Both the position numbers and the translations under genes were made by a program. 64,000 nucleotides of DNA from Paramecium pentaurelia (taxonomy: Eukaryota > Ciliophora > Oligohymenophorea > Peniculida > Parameciidae). The notes beneath the pieces are model-generated. The model was given only the letters and a program-made list of their open reading frames with translations, did not search any database and was not told the origin of the DNA. Position 1 is the stretch's first letter, and each line of letters starts with the position of its first letter. Below, one piece after another: positions 46,701 through 59,690 of the stretch. The DNA lies in the NCBI GenBank assembly GCA_905183005.1, contig CAJJDO010000106.1:310001-374000 (forward strand), read 5' to 3'.

Positions 46701-47075
46701 ATGGCAGAAACACATTAATAGAAAAAGATTTAAGTATTAATTGTAGCATCCGGAAGAATTTAAAAAGAATATTAATCGTATAAAAATGAAATTAAACTAT
46801 TCGAAAACATTATATAAGGGAAAGAAAATAATGAATAAAAACGAATCATATATAAAGAAATAAGTAACCAATTATTTTTATTATAGAATGAATTATTAGT
46901 TGAATCAAAAAGCATGTTGCCTAATACATTTTTAAGATTAGAAGAAAAAAATTAAAAACTGATTGATTTATTAGCCGAATCTGGATAGATAAATGAGCAA
47001 CTAAAAGAAGAAGCATTATAATGCATAGATCAAGTCTAATTGTTCCTTAATTTTATAAATCCTGTTATGATTTGA
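46701..47075 (+). CDS. Tubulin-folding cofactor A-like protein
   Basis: 124 aa, all-helical, the size of TBCA. The pattern RIQKEYQSYKNEIKLFENII, then ISNQLFLLQNELLVESKSML and NTFLRLEEKNQKLIDLLAES follows the TBCA three-helix plan (Tyr-Glu helix, ILxES..M.P turn, RLE helix). TBCA captures beta-tubulin during folding, and a ciliate needs much tubulin. No intron. Similarity is by pattern only. Confidence 0.55.
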
Positions 47076-47097
47076 ATATTATTTGTCTCTAATTATT

Positions 47098-47740
47098 ATG
47101 AAATCCTTAAAGATGAGATACAAAGATACGTTATATCAATATGAGTTAAGTTAGAATCATAAAGAGGAAACTAATGTTATCTTTGAAATAGAGAATGATA
47201 AATATTTTCAACCTCATTATGGAAACAACTTCATGCTTAGATTTTATGAAAGTCAGCCTTAAATACTAATAGGCTCAAAGTGTCATAATGTGTTTTATAT
47301 GTAGGACCTTTAAGTCCTAACATAAATATTTCTCTTAAAATTGGAATATATTTTATTAGTTTTATCATCCTCATTAAATCAGATATATGATATAGTTTAG
47401 GATCAATAATTAGTGTCTTAGTATTGGTGATATTCTTAGTAACAAAATTCCTCAAAAATCTTTGAGTCTAAATTTTAGTTAATTCAAAAATTGTTTGATC
47501 CTGTCAACTATGCATACATGGAAAATATCGTTGCTTTTAATGCGATATTTGTATAAGAGGGTATGATCATTGCTATTCTTAGTAAAGCATCATGTAATTC
47601 TAAATTTTCTGCTTTTATTTTGACCTTTTTTTCTTGCCTTTATTTTTATCATGATATTGAATTAATTATAATTTATTATTTATCAAATTTTTAGTTGCTT
47701 ATAACGCAAAAAAAAATATAGAATTGTAATTGAAATTAAA
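47098..47740 (+). pseudogene. Decayed DHHC palmitoyltransferase-like gene
   Basis: Fragments in successive frames follow the order of a DHHC acyltransferase: HYGNNFMLRFYE (GNN motif), GPLSPNINISLKIGIYFISF (helix), SIISVLVLVIFLVTKFL (helix), then CQLCIHGKYRCFQCDICIRG followed by YDHCYS and a further hydrophobic stretch. The zinc cluster keeps most Cys residues but HHC is RC and DHHCPW is DHCYS. In-frame TGAs occur before and inside, and no short introns repair them. A decayed copy is the simplest reading; a divergent gene with sequence errors is possible. Confidence 0.45.
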
Positions 47741-47832
47741 TATGGAATTAAATTTTGATTTGATTATTTATAATTTTTAAGAAAGTTATGGTAATAGAAT
47801 TATAATAAATAAAATATCTTTCCAAATTTCTC

Positions 47833-50800
47833 ATGAATTAACTTGAAATTAGTGATGAAGGAGTTGCAGAACAAATTGTAGAATTATGTGAGCAAATCAA
47901 TGAAGGGATCTGGAATGATGAATCTGAAATTTTAGAGTCGTTTAAAGAAATATTTGAAAATTTGAATGAGTAAAAGTAAAAAACTGCTCTTGTTTACATT
48001 AAGAATAATTAATCAACCTAAATATATGTTAAGAAACTTGAATTGTAATTCTTAAATACAGAAGCTCATTAACCTTAAATAGAAGAGGTAATTGATTATA
48101 AAAATATATATAAATAAATAACTCATCAACATACAGATTGGTAATAATTAATAAATCTCTTAAAATAAAAAGAATTCTGTGAATAAAATAATATTAATCC
48201 TGTAATTATAAATAATTTTGAAATTCTATAAAAACTTAAAGTAAAATTATTCAGCCTATTAAAAATAAGTGAACTAACATAAATTAAAGAATTTGGATAT
48301 CCTTATTTGAATATGATTAAAGTTTTATTAGGATTTATTGAAAAGGATAATGATCTAGATGAATCAGAGGCAAAAAAATTAGAAATGATTATTGGAGCTT
48401 TATTAGAAAAATAAATAATGTAATTTTTAGAATATGAAGATAATTTATTTTAATCTTAAAACTCTGAAATGATCAAAAAAATGATCTTTGCTATATAACA
48501 AGAAGGAAAAAAATATTAAGATTTTTCAACTGAATTATGTTCTCTCACCTTTGATTAAAAAATGTTTATTAAGATATGTACTATTCAAACAAAGGAAAAA
48601 GCATTAGAAAATATCAGAAAATAAATTTCATTGTTATTTTATTGTGAGAACTTAAAATGGGAATAAAAATTGGAGATGAAAAATATAGATTAAAATATTC
48701 TTAAGTATCATGGATTTGAAAGTTTATACTTTAGCATAATTTTCTACTTTTGGCAGTAATACTGTTATCAAAAATATGGTGAATTGAATCAATTTCAAAT
48801 TAATTTAAAAAAATTGACTAAAATTGAATAAAAATCTAAATTAATAAAGGGTTTTATTTCTAAAGCAAAATAAAATAGTTAAGATTAAATTTATCTGTTT
48901 ATGATCCATCATTCAATACAATTTTCATCTGAAAAAAAAGAATATATTATTGATGAAGAAAAAATATAAAACTATTATGAATTTTAGCAAAATAATTATA
49001 ATTAAATTTGTACTGTATTTGAATGCAGAATAGAAAATTTTTTATAAACTGATTTATATTGTTAATTAAACAATTTAAGATTTATACCTTTATTTAATTT
49101 GAAAAAGATAATCCAATAAAGTAAATAAAATTAATATGTTGATCAAATTCAAACCAAACAATAAATTGATATAAATTTAGATAATGATATTACTTAAATA
49201 CAGCAAAATCAATCAATAAAACAATGTTCATAAGATATTATCAATCAATGTATTGAGACAAATTTAACAGAATAACAAGTTTGTATTATTTCACTGTTAT
49301 TTTAAAATCCTTAAAGAGAATTTTATAATTAAACGATCAAAGATTTAGTATTAAAATTTATATTTCAGCAAAGTGATGACATTCATACATACATAAATGA
49401 ATTAATAAATTAAGAATAACATTTATCATTTGGAGAGGTTGTATTATTATTAGAATTGTTGAGTCCAAAATTTGAAAAAAATATAATAAGTATCATAAAA
49501 CTCTATAAACTAAATTAATCCTTAAAACTTATTAGGGTAGTATTTTGCTTAATTTAATTTTTTACAGTTAATTAATAATTAGTAGGAAAGCAAGAAGAAT
49601 TATAAATAAAAGAATCATTATAATTATCAGTAGAATTAACCAAGTAGTTATTGTAATTAAATGAAAAAGAGTTACTTTCACTTAAAATTCTGTTTGGAAA
49701 GAAAAAATTCTAAATACTTTTAGTGGCTGTAGTCAATTAATATTTAATTTCAGACATTAAAGCTAAGACTTATTACATGAAAATTCTAAAAATATTAGTC
49801 CCAATGTGTCCAGGAAAATATCATGTTTCAATTTAAACATTCAGAATCTTATTTTTAAGTATAAGACCTGGGTTATTGAATTACTTATTCTCATTAAGTA
49901 AAAAGCAAAACATTACACAAGATGATTTTAAAAAAACCTTAATAATAATTTTTACAATTATGGTAAATAAGAATCAATAGACCTCAAAATTTATACTGTC
50001 TAACCTACATTATTTCTTTACTCAGTCTTGTTATGATTTCGATTAGATTTGGAGAACTAGACAAATGTAAGTTATGGATAAGCATAATTTTAAGTTTAAC
50101 CTAATTAAATTCTTAAATTCCAGATACATGATCAAAAGTTTGGTGGAAGAATGCTTTTCTCTATTTAAGGAGAATCCTCAATTTTATAAGGAATAGCTTG
50201 GAAAAGTAAATTATTTTAAAAATATCTAAATACATTCTGTTTATTTTCTCCAAAAAAATATAATTGATTAATGCCCATCAGATGGTTGCTTTTCACTTGA
50301 AGATTTCAATATCTCATTAACTGAAACATCATCCCAATAAGAGAAGAAAATTGTGTAGGATTGGATGGATAATATAAAGGATACATAAAAATTTAAATAA
50401 CTAATTCCGTTTTTTTTTAACATTATTAAGAGAGGGGAGTCATCAAAAAAGTTATTGTCAATAATCACAACATTCAAAAACTAAAATAAAGAGTCTATAA
50501 AAATTATCAGCAATATGAAAGCATTGTTTTAATTATTTTATAACAATTCTAATGATGAACTTAAGGTTATGTTACTTAAACTCTACCAAAATATGTATCC
50601 TGTCCCTTTAATTTTTCAAAATCCATCTTTATAAACTGCTAAAGAAGAAATTGATTTATATGGATTTAATGAGAAACTGTATTATGTATTTTAAACATCT
50701 TTTCCTATCATTAATTTTTCCTTAAGCTAAAAGTAAGCTTAAATAGGGAAGACAGAGTTAATAAATTAATTGTTTTACTAGTAGGATAAATTTGAGACAT

Positions 50801-53800
50801 AGGATACTTGCCAATTAAATAACAATACTATTGATATAATGTTTGATACATAATTTAATGGATCAAGAAATTTTAGTGTTGCTGATGCTCATGGCTAATT
50901 TCCAATAGAATTATTAGTTAAAATTTTGCCATTATTCCGAATGTGGATTCTACAATTTGATTCAGAATATGAACTTATTGAAAATTATAGAAAGTTATAG
51001 GAAATCAAGAAAAGCCTGCCTAAACAAAATTCTACAATATGTTTTATTATAAGAAATTACAAAGGAGAGTTAGAAGAGAATATTATTAATGAAGAATTAA
51101 AGAAAAATTTAGAGCAGTTGAAAAAAGAAGGAATAAAAGTACATAAAATAATTGATTTGGCTTAGAAAGGTTTGGATAAATCTTTAAAAGAGTAAGAATT
51201 GTAACTTGCCTAATCTTTTATTTTCAATGAGATCACTAAAGTAAATTAACAATAATCACTAGTCACTAATTAAGATTTTTTAGGAATAATATAAAAATTT
51301 GATTCAAAAGAAAAAAAAGTATCTCATTAATTTTTATAAGACAGGTTTATCATTAAAGATTTAGAAAATGAACTAAATAGATTGGTTTAAAAACCTATGG
51401 GATTTTATGATTAAGAAGCTTTTCCAATTAGATCCATAGAATACCAATTAAAGATTTTAAAAGAAAGAGAAATCTAATTGATTCAATAAAAAAATAATAC
51501 AAGTTAAATTTAAACAAACAACTAAAAGGAGTTTGACAAAAATCAAGATAACAAAGAATATGAAGAAACAAAGTAATAAATAATCAAATTAGAAGATTCA
51601 ATTAAGAACGCTGAATTATCAAACCTTTTAAATATGTTTTGTAAAATATTTGACTAAAGCTCATACTATATTTTATATTTATAATTTACAGATTAAGTTA
51701 GAAAATTTAATGAACGTAACACTTATGAATTGTAGGAAAAAAATCAAATTATTAATGAAAAATTGATGAAACTTAAAAAAGACAGGGATTAAATAAAGCT
51801 TAAAAAGAATGAAACTAATAAAGAATCTTCATCAATAATAAATTATGATGGAAAAAATAAAATATATAAAAAATAACAAGATGAACTAAAGCAGGAACTA
51901 AAATAAAATTTGGAAAATATAGCATTCAGAAATATTGGGATAGAAATGTTTTGGAGAGAGCTTATTGCAATCAATTAAAGAAGTTTGGCTCCTATATAAA
52001 TTGATCCAGCAGATAAGGTATATGAAATGATTAAAAAAGGGGAACCTTTTGAATTTCTAGACGGAGATTCTCTTTAGATAAATGCAAAATTTTTGGATGA
52101 ACTTAAAAATAAATTCACAAATTTGGGAAAAGAGAAGGTTTTAGTATTAAGTGTTTTAGGACCTTAAAGTTCAGGAAAATCTACTATTTTANGAAAAATT
52201 TAGAGCAGTTGAAAAAAGAAGGAATAAAAGTACATAAAATAATTGATTTGGCTTAGAAAGGTTTGGATAAATCTTTAAAAGAGTAAGAATTGTAACTTGC
52301 CTAATCTTTTATTTTCAATGAGATCACTAAAGTAAATTAACAATAATCACTAGTCACTAATTAAGATTTTTTAGGAATAATATAAAAATTTGATTCAAAA
52401 GAAAAAAAAGTATCTCATTAATTTTTATAAGACAGGTTTATCATTAAAGATTTAGAAAATGAACTAAATAGATTGGTTTAAAAACCTATGGGATTTTATG
52501 ATTAAGAAGCTTTTCCAATTAGATCCATAGAATACCAATTAAAGATTTTAAAAGAAAGAGAAATCTAATTGATTCAATAAAAAAATAATACAAGTTAAAT
52601 TTAAACAAACAACTAAAAGGAGTTTGACAAAAATCAAGATAACAAAGAATATGAAGAAACAAAGTAATAAATAATCAAATTAGAAGATTCAATTAAGAAC
52701 GCTGAATTATCAAACCTTTTAAATATGTTTTGTAAAATATTTGACTAAAGCTCATACTATATTTTATATTTATAATTTACAGATTAAGTTAGAAAATTTA
52801 ATGAACGTAACACTTATGAATTGTAGGAAAAAAATCAAATTATTAATGAAAAATTGATGAAACTTAAAAAAGACAGGGATTAAATAAAGCTTAAAAAGAA
52901 TGAAACTAATAAAGAATCTTCATCAATAATAAATTATGATGGAAAAAATAAAATATATAAAAAATAACAAGATGAACTAAAGCAGGAACTAAAATAAAAT
53001 TTGGAAAATATAGCATTCAGAAATATTGGGATAGAAATGTTTTGGAGAGAGCTTATTGCAATCAATTAAAGAAGTTTGGCTCCTATATAAATTGATCCAG
53101 CAGATAAGGTATATGAAATGATTAAAAAAGGGGAACCTTTTGAATTTCTAGACGGAGATTCTCTTTAGATAAATGCAAAATTTTTGGATGAACTTAAAAA
53201 TAAATTCACAAATTTGGGAAAAGAGAAGGTTTTAGTATTAAGTGTTTTAGGACCTTAAAGTTCAGGAAAATCTACTATTTTAAATAAAATATTTGGATGC
53301 CATTTTTGGACAAGTGTTGGTAGATGTACAAAAGGTATTTATTTAAATTTGTTGAAAATCTAATTTAAAGAATACTTTAATAATTTATTTGATTATATAT
53401 TAATACTTGATTCAGAAGGATTATAGAATCCAAATCAGATTGATCCTGAGTTTGATAAAAAAATTGCTCTTTTTGTCTTGGCAATAAGTGATATCATTTT
53501 GATAAATGTTAAAGGAGATATACATCAACAATTTAAAAATTTGGTTGAAATGTGCATTTTTACTTTAGTATCTATGAAATCTAATCTCTCTTCTATAAAG
53601 TAATTAAGTTGGTGTTTTAATTAAAATAACGATGCTAACAATTTTGCTCCATTTTTAAACTAAATACAAGGAATTGCCAATAGTTTAAATTTAGAATATA
53701 ATAATGAGTAAGATGCAAAAAATTAAGCCATTGATTATAATGAATTTTTAAATATTTCGAAAGAAAATATTTAAATATTAGGATTTGCATGTATTGAGAA

Positions 53801-56800
53801 ATTATGGAGAAAGAATGAAAGTTTAGGTATTATTAACGATTGGAGATAATTAATAATAAATGAAACATTTTCCGAAGAAGCTTATCTTTATGGAATAAGA
53901 ATGATTAAGAATTTTATAATAAAGTTTTAATCATAAACTGACACCTCCCAAATGTAAAGTTTAAGTTTGTTCATATAAAATATAAATACTAATTGGTAAA
54001 CTATTTGTAATTTACCAGATTTATTGGAATTTGCTGAATTAATCTAATACAAACAAGATTAATTGATGAAAAATAAATTTGAACAAATTTATGATGATTA
54101 AAATTTTAGTTTTAAGAATGAAATAGCAAATGAAATAAATGATAAAATTCGCAGTAACCCTGTAAAAAACTTGACCTTTTTTAATAAAATTTAAGATGAA
54201 AAAAATGAAGATCTTAGAATAAGGTTTAGCTAAATTGAACAAGATATATAAGATAAACTACTAGCATTTAAATAAGATAAACAAATTTAAAAGAAGATTT
54301 ACTTGAAATATTTAAAGCAATTAAGCCAACGTATAAATAGTTCCTTAAAAGATTCAGAAGTAATCGTATTTGAAGAAATAAAAAATATTGAAAGAGAGTA
54401 TCAAAACAAAAGGGGATTTAAGTCACTTGATGACTTTATTCTTGGAATTAGCAAAGATCCAGATTAATTAGCTTAATTCAAAGAAAATGAGGGTGAAATT
54501 AAAGCTGCATTTAATAAATTATGGGGGGATATTACAAGAGAATCAGAGCAAAAGCAAAGTGAAATATTACAAGAATATTCTACCAAGCAATATTAATGCA
54601 TTTCTTCTTCATTCAATGAATACAAATTAAACACATAAAATGAATAATTATATATAACCTCATTTCTTGAGAATATTAATAATAATTCCCCTTTTCGATA
54701 AGATTTCGATGAAAGAATGTAAATTTATAATATTTTTGAAAAAGAATTAAAAAGTTAGGTTTAATTTCGACCAATTTTTAACACAAAAGAAACAATGAGA
54801 TATGGAGAGGTATTCCTTTAAAATTTAGAAGATCGGATGAAAAGACCTAAGACTAAATATGATGTAATGGATATTAACAATTATTACTAATTTTAAATCA
54901 CTGTTTATTATGTTGAAAAAAAAACTTTGGATGATTACATTAAAAAAGATAAAAAAGATAAAAAAGAGGGATTAATTATTGATTTAAGAAAAATATTAGA
55001 AAGATCTGAAAATAATCAAAATTAACCAAAAGGGAAACAAAAATAATAGTAAGCAGATTAATATTTATACTAATGTTTGGATGTAAATTCATTTGGTTAA
55101 TAATATGAGAGTGTCAATTCTCAATTTTAGTAATATGAGAATGTAAATCCTCATATTTAATAATAATTTAATGTCAATACTCAGAATTAATAATATATGA
55201 ATGTCAACACTCAGGTTTAAAAATTATTGCTACTATTGGACATATTCAAAATCAAATATGATTCAAAACTTAGGATAGATTTAGTAGAGACAATACAGAA
55301 TCCTTCACAGTGGAAATTCTGGTCTAATTATAATAAGTAAGTGATAAATGCTTTTGAAACATTTTAAGAGTCTTTTAAAGAGTTCGAAAAATAAAAGTAA
55401 CCCTTAATGGATTTTACAAACGACACATTTATAAAAAATATTAAAGAATACAATAAAGGATTAGAATTAAAGACTGGTTAATATATTTTTTCTGCATTAA
55501 AAGAATTAGAGGAATTTATTTAAACTTTTGAACATATAATAATTTATAGGGATATGACAATAATTCCTAATTCTTCTAGATATTAATAATTAGAAACCAG
55601 CTTAAAATACATTTAGAGAAAGGAAAGTAGTTTTTAGGAGAATTTTAGACTTAATTTTATAAAAGGGTTTTAAACAGCAATGTTTGAAGAGAACTAAAAA
55701 TTATAGTAAAATGAAAATTGCTAATAGAATGGGTTTTCAAAATTTCAGTAGATTAATAGTTGGTAAATGATGTATTTCTCAATTTATGATGCAATTAAAT
55801 CAGAAATGACAAAGGCTCATCAAGAAAATGATAAAAAGGACAACTCAGATAGTGAGGAGATATCTTAATAAAACACAAGTTTGATAAAAATTATTATGTC
55901 TAAAATAGAGCAAGAAATAATAAATTATAATAAGAGCTTTGCCAATTTTGGCATAATATTAAGTGGAATTGGTGAGAGATGCATATATTATTATTCCATG
56001 TTAATAATTTGGCGATTTACATGCTACAAAAAAGGAAAAGGAGTTTAAGAAAGTATATAAAAATTTGAGAGTCTAAAAGAAAATTAATTATAGAAATTTA
56101 TTGCTGATATTAAATAAAATAAGACTGAATAAAGTAAGCTAAAAGCTGAGGCTTTTATTTGTAATTTTTATAAAAGTTATATCTAATATTTTTATAGAGA
56201 TAATTAAACAACTTTTGGTACTGAAATAAAAAATAAAAACAAAATGACAAGCACAGAATTAATTAAGCTTTTAGACAAGACTATTTTAGAAGATTATTAA
56301 AAAGACAATTAATTAAAAAAATATTCAGATGAACAAATAGTATAATATATAACTGATTAAACTTAATTTATTGAAAATTATGTTAAGAATGAAGTTGACA
56401 AGATAGAAGTTGAAATTAAAGATTTGTTTGAAAATAGATTAAGAAAAAACCTAAACTCAATTTTAGAAAAAATTAATGCTAATGTATAATAATTAAGATC
56501 TCACACTGATATTCAAAATCCTCCCATAAAATCAAAAGAGTATTTTGTAAATAATGAGAATGATAATAGTAATGATGAATTTTATGAAAGTAAACTTTTT
56601 GATTTGATAATATCATGCCTACTAGGTGGATAATAAAAAATGAATAAATTTCAGATTTCGAAAGAATACGAAGAAATTTTTTCTATTGATTCTTATCAAA
56701 AGATAGAAGCTAATATTTTTGATAAATCTAAATTTTAAGAATCAGAATTATAAATATAACTTTTACAGCCTTTTGCAACTGAATTATCAAAATAGTTAAA

Positions 56801-57898
56801 TATTCATATTTAAAAAGCAAAGAATGAAAGTTTATCTTTGGAAAAATTTAATAGTTATTAAGAACTATAAACTATAAAATTAAATATGATTGGCTGTCGT
56901 CATACTTGTCCTATGTGCAAGCGTAAATGTGATTAATCTTATTCAAATGACCATAAACATAAATGCTCAAATGGTCATTAACTTAGAGGTATCTATTATT
57001 TTATATTGTTAAGGGATGAATGGAGTTTTAATTGAAAATACTCCTTCTTTATTCACTTGCGATGAAATGGATGATGAAAGCCTAATTGAAACTCTAGAAA
57101 CAAAAGTAAGAAAAAAATGGAAAGATATAAGAAAAATATATGATGATTGGATATTTAAAGGTCTTGATGAAACAGATTAATAAACTATTAAAGAAAAGAT
57201 GATGAAAGTATGGAATTAAGGGACTGGGTAAATGATATGTTAATAACTAAAAACATAGTTAAAAAAAGACATCAAATTTGTTCTAAAAAATAATTTTTAA
57301 GATGTAATTAGGTAGCCCAAAATTCATTATATTTTTATGCTTGATGATTCTTATTCTATGAAAGGAAAACGTTGGGAATATGCAAAATCTGGTTGTTTAG
57401 GTTGCATGCTAGAAATATAGAAAAATTTAAATGCTAAAGTCAGTGTTATTATTTTTAACTCATATGCTAGAACTGTTATCAATTGTGAAATTGTAAATCT
57501 GGGTGAAATGGAGAAAAAAATATAATTTAATAGTGGGGGTACCGATTTTGGGACAGCATTTTAAGAAACATTTAATTTAATTATCCAGCACTAAAATGAG
57601 GCATTTGAAAAGTAAATATTTAGAAATATATAGAACTGAAATATTATTTTATACTGATGGTGAAGCAGCTTATCCACAATAAATTAAACAATTTAAAGAA
57701 CTTCCAGAGCATTAAAAAGCTAGAATATTTCTTCATTGTAGTAGCGAAGAATCAAATGCCACAACATTATAAATGATTGTAAATGAATTGAATGCTTGCC
57801 TAATTAAATCTGAGTTGAAATAAAAGTTTTAAGTAACAGAACTTTAAAAGACTTGGGCTGAGATCGTAAGTAGAGAATACCATAACCTAAAGGGTTGA
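47833..57898 (+). CDS. Giant VLIG/URGCP-type GTPase with zinc cluster and VWA domain
   Basis: After collapsing the duplicated segment (52192-53282) and removing introns 56989-57013 (ends AAG) and 57612-57633, one frame of 2,976 codons runs from ATG to TGA. The first 1,400 residues are helical and unknown. A pre-GTPase helix (IGIEMFWRELIAIN), then FLDGDSL and the G domain follow: SVLGPQSSGKSTILNKIFG (G1), SVGRCTKGIYL (G2), LILDSEGLQNP (G3) and DIILINVKGD. This is the VLIG signature of the dynamin superfamily. A long helical part contains four 10-residue repeats. Near residue 2,655 lies a Cys/His cluster (RHTCPMCKRKC ... HKCSNGHQLRGMNG). The last 180 residues form a von Willebrand A domain with MIDAS residues FMLDDSYSMKG and SGGTDFG. 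The family call is strong. The role, possibly antimicrobial or membrane-linked, is inference. Confidence 0.87.
51102..52191 (+). repeat. Contig-end overlap, first copy (1,090 nt)
   Basis: This segment recurs at 52193-53282 with the same length and, on line-by-line comparison, the same sequence, separated by a single N at 52192. Placement at an N and identity including silent sites indicate two contigs that overlap but were not merged. Confidence 0.95.
52193..53282 (+). repeat. Contig-end overlap, second copy (1,090 nt)
   Basis: Exact-looking repeat of 51102-52191. Keeping both copies shifts the VLIG reading frame; deleting one copy plus the N (1,091 nt) restores a length divisible by three and an open frame. 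Confidence 0.95.
55101..55220 (+). repeat. Four tandem 30-nt repeats in the VLIG gene
   Basis: Four 30-nt units encode 10-residue repeats of the form QQYxxVNxQx (QQYESVNSQF, QQYENVNPHI, QQQFNVNTQN, QQYMNVNTQV). A partial unit precedes them. They lie between two helical regions and probably form a flexible linker. Confidence 0.88.
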
Positions 57899-58393
57899 CC
57901 TATTATAGTTCAATAAATAATATTTATATTTTATCTAATTATCACCTTGCAGAAGGTTAGTAGAAATGCCTAACCGCATCTGATACTCTTATACTTATAC
58001 TTGTTTAATTCATCTCAGGGTTAGTTTTTACTAATTACTGATTGCTTTTATAATTACAATGGTTATGGAAAAATGGACATTTTTGGCTATGTATAATGTC
58101 TCTTTTTTTCTCTCTATAAGAAAAGCCTTAAATTGGATTATGATTTTACAATTCCAAGGGTTTACGAAAATTCAACTACATACTAGAAGATCAAATTAAA
58201 TTATTCCAAATAGTTAAGTTAAGTCTGACATAGAAAAATTGTTACAATAAAGTTTAAAATTAGTTTCAATGTTGAAATTGATGAATAGCTAAAATAATAA
58301 TCATAGAATGCTTTATACGATTAAATTTTTAGTTTACTTTAATAAGGTAAAACTAAAATAAGATGATTAGAATAGAGATTGTCAAGAAGAAAA
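57899..58393 (+). other. Coding-like fragments of uncertain gene
   Basis: Two plus-strand frames look coding: HLAEGQQKCLTASDTL near 57945-57990, and NYNGYGKMDIFGYVQC with PRVYENSTTYQKIK near 58050-58200. No intron was found that joins them. They may be 5' exons of the cNMP-binding-like gene downstream or remnants. Confidence 0.35.
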
Positions 58394-59689
58394 CAAATAA
58401 ATGGCAAATATTATTCTTATAAATAAATTAAAAAGAGAAGATAATTAATAGTAGTTGAGCCTGAATCTATAAAACTTGATCGTTCAATTTATAAGACAGA
58501 ATTCAATTGTTTATTAGAATTATTTACAATTCCCACTAAAATCATGAAAGAGAACCTAAAAAGTAAAAACCAATATAAAATTCTAGCAGTTAAATAAATC
58601 CATTTTGTCGTTCTCTCATATAAAGGAATAAATAAAAAAAATAAAATTCTATTGGCCTTAAATAACCTCAAATGAAAATCAAAAATAATACAATTTTCCA
58701 TTTTATTGTTTATTTGATTTATTAATTTGTAATTTATTTAATAAGTAATGAGACTTCTCTAGAAAAAAAGAGAAATAACTTCATGAAATGAGAAGGAGCT
58801 TTTGGCAATTAAGATTTGAAACGGAACACATTATTGAGAAAGAAAATTAATGAATTTTCATATAATTCAGCACAAGTACTTTAAAAAAGAAATTTACCTC
58901 TTTACCTAACAATTACTTTTTCAATTTTCTAAAATGGATGGATGAGGGATAAGATTTTCAAAGTTGAAATAGCATGAGTAAAACTATATTTTAGTAATAA
59001 AGATTTTGATATTCATTTGAAAATTTTCCAATTTGTAGAAATGAATTATTTAGAAGGGATGATGAAAAAAAAACTCTTGTTGCACTTTATCTTTAAACCC
59101 TGAGTTTATTTAAGTTAATGCATTTAGTAATATTAAAGGAATTAGGAAAATTTTTGACTTATATTGATTTAAAATAGAAAATGATTTGACACTTTGTAGA
59201 TATAAAGAAAAAGGAGGATCCATGTTTATAATTTTTAAAGGAAAGGTCGATGTTATTTGCTCTGATGAATCATCATTTCATATTTAAGGGTAAACTACTA
59301 AAGGTTCTTGGTAGTAATGATCATGTTGGAAGATGATGTACCAAGTAGTGCTAAGTGGTAATGTCTTAATAAATTATATAAAATTTAAAGACCAAAATGG
59401 AATAAGATTGTTGATACATTTATTTTTTTGAAAGTTTTCATCCACATACACTTATAATATAGAGAATATGTGGGGAATTAAAAGGAAGATTAATGTCAAC
59501 TAAAGATCGATTATATATATATAGCTAATCTAAAATGATATTTACTAACTTTTGGATTTTCAGTTTTATAATAACTTATTTAATCATATCAAAAATGAAT
59601 CTGAATAAATAGACAAAGCTGGTTATTGATTATGATGAAAAATGGAACTTTATTTAAGAATGTTTTTGTTGATTTGGAAGAATCTAATA
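58394..59689 (+). repeat. Contig-end overlap, first copy (1,296 nt)
   Basis: Recurs at 59691-60986 with the same length and apparently the same sequence, separated by a single N at 59690. An unmerged contig overlap. Confidence 0.95.
58990..59330 (+). pseudogene. cNMP-binding-domain gene fragment with frameshift
   Basis: One frame gives PICRNELFRRDDEKKTLVAL followed by LKELGKFLTYIDLKQK. The next frame gives ENDLTLCRYKEKGGSMFIIF, KGKVDVICSDESSFHIQG and TTKGSW, which fit the first strands of a cyclic-nucleotide-binding domain (the GxSMxxIxxGxVxV motif). The change of frame near 59180 has no GT...AG pair, so it is a frameshift, either real decay or a sequence error next to a contig end. Residues binding the phosphate are not visible. 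Confidence 0.5.
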
Positions 59690-59690
59690 N

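Noticed and set aside
51102..53282. A recent tandem duplication inside the GTPase gene
   Set aside because: The copies are the same length and seem identical, are separated by exactly one N, break the frame, and two more such N-flanked repeats occur nearby. An assembly artefact explains all of this.
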